A DNA stretch of 64,000 bases. Origin: Saxidomus purpurata (lineage: Eukaryota; Mollusca; Bivalvia; Venerida; Veneridae). Made by a program: the position numbers and the translations under genes. The DNA lies in NCBI GenBank assembly GCA_022818135.1, contig JAFMSR010000019.1, positions 3,019,357-3,083,356 of the forward strand, in the 5' to 3' direction. The notes under the pieces were generated by a model. It was not told the DNA's origin. It saw only the letters and a program-made list of their open reading frames with translations, and searched no databases. Within the stretch, counting starts at the first letter, position 1; each line of letters starts with the position of its first letter. Of this stretch, positions 23,650 to 34,469 are shown in pieces.

Positions 23650-24990
23650 ATTCACTTTGCCATTTCTTTAGATTTCTTCATCAAACTTTCAAATTGTATT
23701 GTTATGACAAAAGGCTCGTGATGCCGCCCAAATTTTGTAGTACAACATCATATTTGACAGAGTTATGCACCTTTTTGTACTTAGTTTCTTGTCATGAAAA
23801 CTATACATTGGCTATGACTTTACTATTTCTTAACAGGGCGTTCGGTAGACCCGAGCTCCCGGGTTTTGACCCGTGAAAATTTCAAAATACCTGTATTTGA
23901 CCCGCAATAAAAACGCCCGACGAGTCATATTTGACCCGTAGGGTCTTCATTCATGCGTCGATTCTTTAGGGTACCTGTCAATCAACTTGTTAATTCCAAA
24001 CACTCCGGCCGTTGCAACCGTTGACGCGTCAGAAAGTGAGAACGGAGGCGGAGCTTGTATTTTAATCTACTCGCTTTCAGTCAATCAGCGACGATCATGC
24101 ACGTGCCCATTGTCTCGGCTTTGATAATGACGTAATCAATGGATGATTGGATTTCATTGACAAGCAATAAACACATGTCCGGCATCTATATATGTGTAAA
24201 AGGTGTTGTTAACACGCAGCATAAAAATGATGCAATCAAAAGGCTATGCGCATCATTTAATTAGTAGATGATGGTGACACTCGAATTAGATAATTGGTGG
24301 ATGTTTTTTCGGCGGCCTAGACGAGTAATATATTCAGTGTGTGATTCGTCGTGAATTAATTGTAAGAGCGTATTTATATTGACTGACGTGTTGAAAGTTT
24401 AACTGACGTAATTTTCACTTCTAAGAGCCTTTCTTTTCCATCCTGCATGAAAAACTTGATATGGAAAGATAATCAAAATAATAAGCCTTATAAATTTGTG
24501 TCAAATGACCTTCAGTATTTGTTAATTCCAATAAAATCGCGGGGAAAAAAAGACGAAAATCGCGGACATGCGAGATCGCGAAAATATGTGACAAACGGGA
24601 AACAACGTACATTGGAGCCTGGGAAAGGGATCAGCAGCTAGATCTATCTAATTTAAGAATTTTTTGAAAATATAACAGTAGAGCTTCAGAACACAAACTG
24701 AAAAATATGATATGCAAGCGCAGAGTACAAGGCCGGAAACCCTATGACACATGGTTCGACCCTTAAAAATCTCACCTTGAAATTTGATTTTGACCCTTGA
24801 AAATTTAGGCTGAAGAGTCAATGACCCTTGAGTTTCAAAGCCTACCGGACCCCCTGCTTAAGATTTCATTAAACTTTCAAATTGCATTGCTTATGATGCT
24901 TAAGACAAAAGGGTTGTGATGCCGCAAAATTTTATATGTCAAGGTCATATTTGACAGACTTGTGCCTCTTTTGGTACACAAAATTATAGG
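23650..24990 (+). repeat. Diverged tandem monomers split by a transposon
   Basis: 23655-23790 and 24862-24985 are direct repeats (GATTTC, then AAACTTTCAAATTG, GTGATGCCGC and TCATATTTGACAGA). The second monomer begins exactly where the element at 23834-24856 ends, so the element inserted at a monomer junction. Confidence 0.6.
23834..24856. mobile_element. Non-autonomous DNA transposon (CAGGG ends, CTTAA duplication)
   Basis: The ends match as inverted repeats: CAGGGCGTTCGGTAGAC on the left and the reverse complement of CAGGGGGTCCGGTAGGC on the right, with three mismatches. CTTAA is present on both sides (23829-23833 and 24857-24861). The flanking monomer repeat gives an empty-site comparison: CATTTCTTTAGATTTC at 23662 corresponds to CTATTTCTTAAGATTTC once the element and one CTTAA are removed. 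The 1023-bp interior has GACCC-rich subterminal repeats and no transposase. A TTAA-targeting superfamily (piggyBac or Kolobok type) is possible; this is inference. Confidence 0.75.
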
Positions 24991-26175
24991 TTATTCTGGC
25001 AAAGTGTAATAGGGCGACACAAGTGTTCTACTGAACCCACATATATAGTTATATTTATTGAAGTACAAAATGTTGAATATAACAATGAAAATTCTTTGTA
25101 ATTTTTATCCACAATAGTTTTGAACCTCTTTATTATTTGCCCACAACGCCACTGTGGTATTTCCTTGGGAATCTCCCCTTGACATGCTTGAGACTGTCGG
25201 TGTGTAAAAATTCATTTGATTAAATTCAATCAAAAATACATTTTTTTAAGCATATTCTTTTTTACCTGAACATAAATATTTATGACTGAATAGTATTAAT
25301 TTAATAATTATCCATGTAAACAATGTGCCATAATTGGTCAATGTTTTTATTCCCTGCTTAGCATTGTCACACATTGTAGGTGTGAAAGATATTGCCTGTT
25401 ATAAAGGATGACAAAATTAACTCTGACAGTTGTTGTATATCCAAACCCACACTATTTCACCCAATTGATTGAATAATATAACTTCTAAAAGATAGATGTC
25501 AAATTTGACCGAATAATTCATTGCATTGTTGAGTTCTAAAGTAAACAGGGAGTGCATTGAAAGTGACTGTGAAAATATTTGAATGCACTATCCAAATTTT
25601 GTTAATTTGTAAATGCGAGAGGCAAGGTTCAGTTGTGAGACCTCTCTTTGTCACGAATTATGATTACTTTTGTTTAATTGTTATTTTTTCGTTTGGTCAT
25701 ATTATACGGATCACCAGAATATTACTGGAATACCATTGGAATGTCAAAACAAGTTGCTTACCAGCATTTGAGTGCATACGTTTTTTTCATTTATGATCAC
25801 CGCAAATTGTACTGTTTTTCTATTTATTGAATATATATATATATAACCCTTGCTCAATAAAGTAATTTTTGTCACCCTTTCAAAGAAAAGGCGATACATA
25901 GGGATCGCATTTTCTTGCATATCTGATCGGCATTTCCGGTGATTTTGTCCATGCCGGAAAAACCGGTCTGGCCTCCCTCCTATGCCAGACGACTCTCGTA
26001 AATTACTTTTGACGTAACGTTATAAACATTGTGACGTCAGTTTCCCAAACACAACGTCGGAAAATCGTTTGTTTTTCATGATAATTCATCATTTTGATAA
26101 GTTTGCATTTAGAAATCTACTTTAAAGTGCAAGACGGTATGCAAGAAAAAGTTTCCATCATGAGACACTTGGCTC
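24990..26175. other. Noncoding stretch
   Basis: A short (TA)n run at about 25836-25850 is the only clear structure. Two stretches with TCACACATTGTAGGTGTGAAAG-like wording at 25190 and 25370 may be old repeats. No gene is supported. Confidence 0.4.
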
Positions 26176-26179
26176 AGAT

Positions 26180-26270
26180 GGAAATATCCGTCACCTCGGG
26201 TAACTGTTTAAGGGGAATTCGGCAGAGCCTCATTCCCGCCAAAACAGTTACCCTCGGTGACGGATATTTT
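26180..26270. repeat. Foldback hairpin around TCCGTCACCTCGGGTAAC
   Basis: The left arm at 26183-26209 pairs with the right arm at 26241-26267, differing at two bases. The loop itself folds: GGGAAT pairs with ATTCCC. The result is a long, two-step stem of about 90 bases. It lies about 900 bases upstream of the TLNRD1 start. Confidence 0.7.
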
Positions 26271-27067
26271 GATCTGAACCTCGTGTTCATGACAGAAACT
26301 ATTAGTCCGTCCGTCCGTCACATAACTTAACATTGCTGACACTGTCCTATTTTGTTTAATCTTACATGTAGTTAACATGTGGCATTAAAGCGACAGATTC
26401 ATTTTGACAGTTTGAGACTTTCGCAATTATATAGACTTATCATTTTGGATTATTAAACCATTAGTTTGACATTATGCCTTTCTTACCAATTCAAGTCTTT
26501 TCTTCCCAAAAAATGGTGTAACCCAGCTAAAAATCTCTTTCTTAATCTTTTGCAATATCACTGAAAGGTCAGTTCTATATTTCTAACAAAGTCATGTACT
26601 TACAATTAAAGAAACAAAGTAAGGAATGTTTTTGGTAGAAAAAAAATGTCATAGATCTTTGCTGGTAAAACACCATGTACAAAATCCTGTTGTTTTTTCA
26701 GGCATACCTCATGAGGACAACAAATGCCTCAAGCTGTACTTGAAGATTCTAGAAATAATGTTTACGTGTCTCAGAGTGCAACTGTTGTGTAAGGAATAAA
26801 TACTTGTGTTGCAGAAATGACATTCATGAGTATATTGTGCAAATTGCACGATTAATTGAATTGGATACTAACAAGAATGGAAAGGAGCGAAAAAGGAATG
26901 TACGCTTAAAAGAACAGCCATCTAAATGCAGTTTGACATGATTGGAAAAGAAGGAAGAATTTCAAAGACAGTAGATATGTTTTGATTGATTGGCATGTCA
27001 GAGATATTTGCGATTTGGATCTGAGAAATCTTTAAAGCAGTGTGTTTTTGATACCTGTATACAGCAA

Positions 27068-30000
27068 ATGAAGGTCGGAATGTCATCCAATCACTCACAC
27101 GCAGTTGTACGTCACTGTGAACACACCCAGGTCAAAATACACACTGTCGCTGAACTTCTTCTTTTATCGGGTCAGTTCCGTGCAATCAGAACGGAGAACA
27201 CAAATGGAGTTGAAATCTCGTTAGCGTCGGCAAAGGAACAGATAAACTCATCATTGAGTATCGTTACGGAAATTGTGACTGATATTACAAAAATGATGAG
27301 CGACTTTAAATCCCGCTGGAAGGTCCTGTGTGACATGTTATATCGGCTTTCAGATGCCGTAACAGTCTTAATTGAGCTGTGCTACTTTGTAGCATATCAG
27401 TATTTAGGGGCGTGCAAAACAGATACTAGCGAAAATGTTCTAGTCGACAAATACGCATCATCTTACGCGGGTTTAGAGATTAAGTTAAGTTGCGTGCAGC
27501 TGAAACGCGCTCGGCTGGATGAACTTAATGCCACATTTATTATGGATATATGTTCAAATATATCGAAGTACATATCAGTATTGACGGACAACTGTCGAGG
27601 GGCGAGCGAGAATGCCCCCGATGCAGCGACAAGGGATCAGTTCAAACTGGGGATCAAAAGCGTCACATGTGCAGCGGGAAGTCTTATTGCCAGTATAAAG
27701 TCGTACAAAAGTGACAGGTCGGCACGACATCATGCTCGAGTGGTTACATTCTGTGAACCAGTTCTAGCCGGTGAGAACATTCTGTACTTTTAGATGTTAA
27801 AATTCTGCCAAACCCAGTGTATTTTTAGAATCATCTTTTCTGATTTTAGTAACAGATGTTAACAGTTTAACGTGGTATTTTCTTCACTTTAGATCATATA
27901 ATACATTTATATTAATTTGGTAATTATTACCAGTAGAACTACATGTATAAAATACTGTAACTGACAACACAATATGAATGTATATACATGTATGGAAGAC
28001 GTATGAAAAGAAAGGCATACAATCATGTTTAGTTACTGAGTATATTCAATTAATATTGTTTAAGAGTAAATGGGACACAGATATATCTATCATTATTCTA
28101 TCAGTGGATCAGTGAATTCCTGATTCTATTCATCTTTCAGGTGTTTTATATATTTGTGTATTTAGTATACTACGAACAACTTGAATTTGGAAAACAATTT
28201 TTTATATCTCCAAGCCAATTGACGAAACCATGAAATCTTGTGTGTTTCGAGAAAAGGTTCATTTTCAGAGAATTTTGAATTAATTAGCGAAATGCTGAAT
28301 TCGCAAACAAGAGATCTTGCGGGAAAAAAAGTGCGAAAATAAAGTATTTGTGTACATTTCATGATTTACAGTATCTGTAGGCAGTTCAGTAGTGGCTTCT
28401 TAAAGTTTAGGTGACCCCTAACACAGGTCGAGGTGACCCCTTACACGGGTCGAGGTGACCCCTTACACAGGTCGAGGTGACCCCAACTGAGGTCGAGGTG
28501 ACCCCTAACACAGGTCTAACTGTATTTCAGCAAGCCATGCTCTGGTGTGCCTGGCAACAGAAGAAGAGTTTGTTGACAGAGGGAGAGAACTAACTCTAGA
28601 TGAACAAGAGACCCAGAAATCCGTGTTTGGTAAGCTAAATATATAGTACATATACATAGCATTGATTCTTTACAGAAACCTGTTTTACCAGATGTCTGGG
28701 CTAACCAATAAACTTTGATAGGGCATTCTGACATGTATGTATGGTTTTGTAACATAGTGATTGTGACCTACTATTTGACTTAGAGCAGAGCTCACTCTGT
28801 TATTCAACTTTGCCTCAGGTCTCACTCTGTTAACTTACTCAACATTGCCTCACAGCTCACTCTGCATCTTTGCCTCCTGAAGGGCTCACTCTGTTACTCA
28901 ACTTTGCCTTCAATTAATTTTTGTCACAATTTTTACTAGACTATTATTAGAAGTACTCGAAATGGCTTACTTTTGAAATGTCATAGAATAATTCTGCAGC
29001 ATGCAGCGGTCATGCTTTTTTAATTTTAAACATCTCAATTTTGAAACGTTACAAAGTTATTCATGATCAAATATACAAGGTCATGTATTTCTTTGAAATT
29101 ATCCCCCCCCCCATTCTCCCCCCAGTTGGCTTACAGAATCCAGAGTAAGGCTTTGCATGTAATGTACATAGGTCTTTGAACAAGTTTCATATCTTTGACC
29201 TTAATTATTATAGACAATTACACAATACACCTGTTCTTAGACAAAAAAACATTTTACCGACAAGCTTTCGAATTGTCGAGCGTGCTGTCATGAGACAGCT
29301 CTTGTTAATGAATAGTTTTACTCAGAAACTTGGATAAAGATTTATTTCACATACCTACATTGTATTACAAGAATTCCCTTTTCGCCAATAATAGAATTAC
29401 AGATTTAGAATAATTTTGTCAGCTATTAAAACCGGTGTGGCGTGGAACCTGTTAGTCAAAGATCCGTTTAAACGTTCTGTATTTCAAGGAAAGTGGTACA
29501 TTGTATTGTACAATTACAATGTATGACCCCTGGAGTATGGTAAGAAGCTGAACTGAACAATTTTATACAAACCAGTCCTGACCAGTCCTATAAATAGATC
29601 AATAATGTTATGATTAATTAATATTAGTTTCACGATTAATTAATTATGCATTTAATTAATAATATACATTGTGGTAATATTGATTATTAATTAACAGTAA
29701 TTTTAATGCAGTGATATTTTGCTTATATTAATACAGGACCTTGTATGAACATTGTCTCTGGTTGCGTTCAGATATGCAAGACTCTACGAGACTTCGCCCA
29801 CGATTCAAACAATGCTCACTACGTACACAAGGCCAAATCTTGCCAACACTCCGTTGTTAAATCCACTAGTCAGCTGAAACATGCCCTGCAAACCAACCTC
29901 AAAATGGACTTCCATATCAGGAGTGCGAGCCCTTTCAAGGGAGATAATCGCTACCAGAATGCTTCTGAGGAATCTGAATCCATGCATGATAGCCACCGAG

Positions 30001-30239
30001 AGTCATCTCCCTTTGAAAGAAAGTCTCCTCAGCCCTCAGAAAGCCATCGGGAGTTGTCTCCCTTTAACAGAAACTCTCCACAGGAAATACCACGGGAATT
30101 ATCTCCCTTTAGAAGCTCTCCTCAACCACTTGAGAATTATGGGAATAATGCATTGAATCATGGGAGAAATGACCTTTCACCAAGGTCAACTATAGCATCC
30201 TCAGATATATCGTTTGCCAATAGTTCAGTATCTAGATAG
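27068..30239 (+). CDS. TLNRD1: Talin rod domain-containing protein 1 (TLNRD1/MESDC1) orthologue, three exons
   Basis: Exons are 27068-27770, 28531-28629 and 29737-30239, all junctions GT/AG and phase 1, giving 434 residues. Family knowledge: TLNRD1 is a dimeric helical-bundle protein similar to talin rod domains R7-R8 and bundles actin. Conserved landmarks seen are HCEHTQVKIHTVAELLLLS near residue 20, RDQFKLGIKSV near 188, SHALVCLATEEEF at the exon 1/2 join, and VSGCVQICKTLRDFAHD in exon 3. The start is the first in-frame ATG after a TGA at 26987; a second ATG lies four codons on. The protein exceeds the human one (362, recalled) by a Ser/Pro-rich tail with three RE(S/L)SPF units. A spliced gene here contrasts with the vertebrate gene, recalled as having its coding sequence in one exon. 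Confidence 0.85.
28411..28517 (+). repeat. ~26-bp tandem repeat in TLNRD1 intron 1
   Basis: Five units of AGGTGACCCCTTACACAGGTCG with small changes end 13 bases before the exon 2 acceptor. They occupy the place where a polypyrimidine tract and branch point are expected. Confidence 0.8.
28785..28912 (+). repeat. Tandem repeat in TLNRD1 intron 2
   Basis: Units of about 35 bases carry CTCACTCTGTTACTCAACTT followed by TGCCTC, about four in number and imperfect. Nothing coding is present. Confidence 0.7.
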
Positions 30240-30462
30240 ACTATGAATAGACTTTAGACTGTGTTCAGATATTTTCACCAAGGTTTTTACTGTTAAAATG
30301 TGTTCAGAATTACAATGGTCATATATCTGTATTAAATGGGTGAACAAACAGACACAGCAATATGGTCAAATAGTCAGGTTCAATTCATACGACTTGATAA
30401 GTTTTCTGTAATTATGCATTTGGTAAACCAGTATAACTCGGCTTTCATCGTTGTTCTCTATA

Positions 30463-30650
30463 CAGTGAACTTTGTATATAACGGCTCCGGATATAGCGAA
30501 ATTCTGGTTATAAGGAACAAAATTTTTTTGCCAGAGTTTTTTCTTTCTTTATTTTACATAGAAATGCTATACAGATATAACAAACTCCTGATATAAGGAA
30601 CACATTTAAATGGTCCCAAGGAGTTTGCTATAAACGGAGTTTACTGTACA
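30463..30650. mobile_element. MITE with TACAGT ends
   Basis: The left end TACAGTGAACTTTGTATATA and the right end (reverse complement TACAGTAAACTCCGTTTATA) are similar inverted repeats. They flank 140 bases of AT-rich sequence containing the echo GATATAAGGAACA. A TA target is possible at both ends, so a Tc1/mariner-type MITE is the inference. Confidence 0.6.
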
Positions 30651-30854
30651 ACTTCAGTTCGATGTAGCACAAAATATAAAAAAAGAAGTTGTATGGGTGT
30701 CTTCAGGTTACGGTAGATTTGAATTCAATTTCTAAGGTATGCTTTATACTAGCTTTAATTCATAAAAAGCCTGTGATTGACACGCATTTCCCATGTTTTT
30801 CAAAGGATGAAATTAAAGCACTCAGTCATCTTATTGGTTTAAATGATAAGCATG

Positions 30855-30960
30855 ACGTCAAGCTATAGGCGGAGAATGAGTAAGGTCACTGACTCGAAAT
30901 CTTTAAATTTCTGTATGATTGAGGTTCATGGGTTCAATACTGTTGATTCCTGAAAATAAG
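30855..30960 (+). repeat. Degenerate tRNA-like SINE head
   Basis: GACTCGAAATCTTTAAATTT is followed by GGTTCATGGGTTCAATACT, resembling a serine-type tRNA arm and box B. The upstream box A is poor. It is probably an old SINE. Confidence 0.35.
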
Positions 30961-31950
30961 TACTTTCTCAGATCTTGAAAACTTACAGAAGTTACTTGCT
31001 GTAGATGCAATCAAAGGAAGTTTAAATTAAAACAATCGTGACTTAATCTTTGATTGATCTGAAAACACAGGTGGCCGCTTTATGTTTTAAGGGAGTTTTA
31101 AAGTGTAATCAAAGTTACATTGTAAGTTGCACAGAACTTTCATCACAGAATACTCATCGGGGCTTATTTTGTCTTTTAGGCTATTTTGCCCATGTACATG
31201 TAGCATTCAAAACTCGTTCGGTAGTATGAGCTTACATAATTTGTTTTGGTCGGTTTTGAATTCCAACAATCAAATTTGATGTTAAATTACTCACATTATG
31301 TTGTATGTAACCAAGAAAGATATCTAAGACTTCCTGTTGTAATTGACTGTTCCTTGTATAAAAGGTAAATAATTTAATTTGCATTTTGACTCAAAATTTA
31401 TGAGTCGATATGTACATTTTTTCTGTGAAGCGATATCATAATCTACTGGTTTTTAATACCTTTTTGTGTATGTAAAGTTGAACACATTTTTCAGTAAGAC
31501 ATATTATATACATGTATATTGCACTGAGGTAGCTAGAAGAAGTGTATGTTTATATAAAAATGTAGTTTTAAAGTGTATCACAGTATTCGAATGTCTTAGA
31601 AGTCCTTTGGTAAATGTGTAACTATTCTAACTATTAATAGGGTACATGTATTATATTGTGATTTGAGACGGTTTAAGTGCTTTTTTAAAGAGTTGCAAAA
31701 TGTTGAAGTTGTTGCAACTATGGTGGCCATAGCTGGCCATTCACTATTCTAATGCACATTGGACATTAAATAGAAAATTGTTCAGATAACAGTTCATACG
31801 TTATTCAGCTGTCGCAAGTTTGAAGGAAGTAACAAGAATGGACACTGTAACATTTGGAAAGGGTGTTAGAATCACTGGAAAAGGCATATGAATAATTATA
31901 TAAATAAATCAGGGGGGGATAGTATTTTTGCGCAGCCATTTTGATGCTGT
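30960..31950. other. Noncoding stretch 3' of TLNRD1
   Basis: No gene was seen. Part of it may be TLNRD1 3' UTR, but no decisive polyadenylation site can be chosen by eye. Confidence 0.35.
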
Positions 31951-31959
31951 CTTAGACAT

Positions 31960-32470
31960 TTTTTATACCCCCAGAACATAAAGTGTAAGGGGGGAAGTTA
32001 TACAGTACTGGATTCAGCTTGTCTGTCTGTAAACAGAATCTTGTGGACACTAAATCACCAAAACCCCAGGTCACAATTCAATAATATTTTATGCAGAAGT
32101 GATAAGGACAATGCCTAGTTGTGCATGGTCCTTGTTTTGAGTCAGTAGGTCAAAGGTCAAGGTCACAGGGGCACGAGATTGTGGGCTCTTGATCTCCTAA
32201 ACCCCTGATTGCAATTTAATATTTCACAGAAGTGATAAGTAACATGCCTTGATGTACATGGACCATGTTTTGGGTCACTAGGTCAAGGTCACAGGGGCTC
32301 AACATATTGTGCTCTCCTAATCCCCAAAACCCCTTGTCAGAATTCAGTGATACCTTACAGTGATAAGACTATACCTTAAGTTGTGCAGGCCCAATAATTA
32401 AAGGATCAAATGTTACATAAATTTTATATACTGTGTCAGTGGGGTGTTCAGGGGGGGGGGGGGGGTATTC
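31960..32470 (+). repeat. Degenerate tandem repeat of the 'GGTCAAGGTCACAGGGG' family
   Basis: The block starts TTTTTATACCCCCAGAACAT and contains about three units with TCACTAGGTCAAGGTCACAG and a TGATAAG segment. It ends in a 16-base G run at about 32451-32466. The same family occurs at 38200-38640 and 52660-53610. Confidence 0.65.
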
Positions 32471-32474
32471 ATCA

Positions 32475-34140
32475 CCTTCAGTGATACTTCTAGTTTTGTT
32501 TTACTGTAGTGAAATTTTTCAGTATTTATGTTAAGCTTAATCCAGTATTTGCAGGAATATTGTCTCTTATGTGTAGGTAGCTAATTTAAACATAATGCAC
32601 ATATTTCAAGCGTACATTTCATAATTTTGAAAAAAAAAACATTTTTTTTTCGTAATCGTCAACATTTCCTATTTTCATTTTTGTTGTGCACACTATGCCA
32701 CAATTACTTTGTATAACAGCATTATGATTTGTTGTACCATTTGATTGGCACATGCAAATAGTATGTGGCAGAATAGATCAAAAAGTAGTTTTGTGTACTT
32801 TCGTAAAAAATTGAACACTTTGAGAATGTTATTTCTGATCAAATAAAGCCTTTTATCAGGACTTTATTTTGAAGAATGCACATATTAAATGTGGCTTACT
32901 TTTTTTATTTTATTTATACAGTATTACTTCATTGCAATGTCAAAAACATGTTGAAACATAATGCATAGGTTTGTCTAACAAAGTTGTGTTCATCGCAAAG
33001 CAGTCGGGCACAATAGTGCTCCTTTTTTAAAATATTTTTCACAAATTTAAAAACGCAACCAGGGATTTGACGGGTATTTCGTCGTAACAGCAAGTGTTAT
33101 TTAGAACATTCGAGGACATCATGTTTTTTGCCATTTGTCGGTTTAATTTAACAAGTTGACTTCAAAATTCAAGCATAAGTTTGTTTGAAAATGATAAAAA
33201 ATTTGCAGAAAAAGAGTAATTTTACTTGCTGCTCAAAATCTTAATGAATGTTGCGTTTTTAAAATTGTTAAGTATATAAATTTTTGTCACTTATTATACT
33301 AAGCCATATTGCAATTTCTTCGATCAACACAAATTGCACTATGTACGTTTCACACATTGCAGAGCTGAAAGTTTATATCACTAACTGCTGTGGTACCACC
33401 ATGTCCATTGTTATTGTAGCATTTTTAACTTTTCTTTTTTAAGTCTATTGTAACTATACAGTTTTACATTTTTGTTATATTCTCACTTTTTCACAGCTTT
33501 TCGACTATGTGTTCATTGTTCATTTACTTCGTTTTTTCCCCATAGGGAAACTTTTAGTTATGAGCAAAGTATTTGCTCAGAATCTGCCTTCCACTTGCCA
33601 GCTATTTTTAATACCTGTACTGTTAAGTTATAATTATGCACAATGATTTACATAATTGCTATTTTTGGCAAAATGCCCACTTGGCTAATTAAAGAATCTC
33701 ACAAAAAATTCGTTTCACATAGATCTATAATTGGGCAATTATCCTCGAATTTTGGATTTACAATAATTAGTCTGCTGTCAAATGGTGAAATTGATGTCAT
33801 ACAAGAATCACCCAAATTATAGTACTCTGATTTATTATATAGTGTAAAGGTGTCTGACATATTTTCGTGACGGTCATTTGAGACATTGAAGTGTTATAAC
33901 TCTTTAGGATCTTTTGGACTTTTTACGAATATTGTCCTGGAGCTATTAGTTACTTAGTTTGTGCAGCAGTTTTGGAAAGACAACAATGACATTTTGACAG
34001 TGTCATCATGATAAGTAGATAGGCATGTCATGTTTCTTGTGTTTTTGTTCATATCCGGCAGAGTTACGGCCCTTTGACTTTCAGAAAGTTATCTTTACTA
34101 TCCAAGTGGTGAGTAACAGGGATAGCTACCGGTAATCATC
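32475..34140. other. AT-rich noncoding stretch
   Basis: No coding, RNA or repeat feature could be supported. Confidence 0.4.
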
Positions 34141-34154
34141 ATAAACTATGCCTG

Positions 34155-34460
34155 TAGCTTTTTTTTAGTTCACCTAAGCACGAGTGCTCGAGGTGAGCTT
34201 TTCGGATAGTTGGATGTCTGGCCGGCCGTCGGTCATCCCTCGTTTACATTTGCTTCAAATGACAACTCTGAAACCACTAGGGCGATGTAGCTCAACTTAG
34301 TCACCACAATGTCAATCCATATATCTGGTCATATTGTCTGGGCTATATAACTTACTAGAAATGCATAGAAGGATTTTGAAATTACTTGACACAAATGTTG
34401 ACATCTAGAAGAATGTAGTGCTCTAGGGTGAGCGATATGGGGCCGTCGTGGTCCTCTTGT
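34155..34460 (+). repeat. Dispersed bivalve-type repeat (CACCTAAGCACGAGTGCTCG)
   Basis: It opens with TTTAGTTCACCTAAGCACGA, then GTGCTCGAGGTGAGCTTTTC, a small palindrome, and GGCCGGCCGTCGGTC. After that come TTTGCTTCAAATGACAACTC and TGAAACCACTAGGGCGATG. A shorter opposite-strand copy lies at 1-300. Confidence 0.6.
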
Positions 34461-34469
34461 AGTGTTCTT

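Noticed and set aside
28390..28530. CRISPR-like array of 26-bp units
   Set aside because: Units are directly adjacent with no spacers, in a eukaryotic intron; it is a minisatellite.
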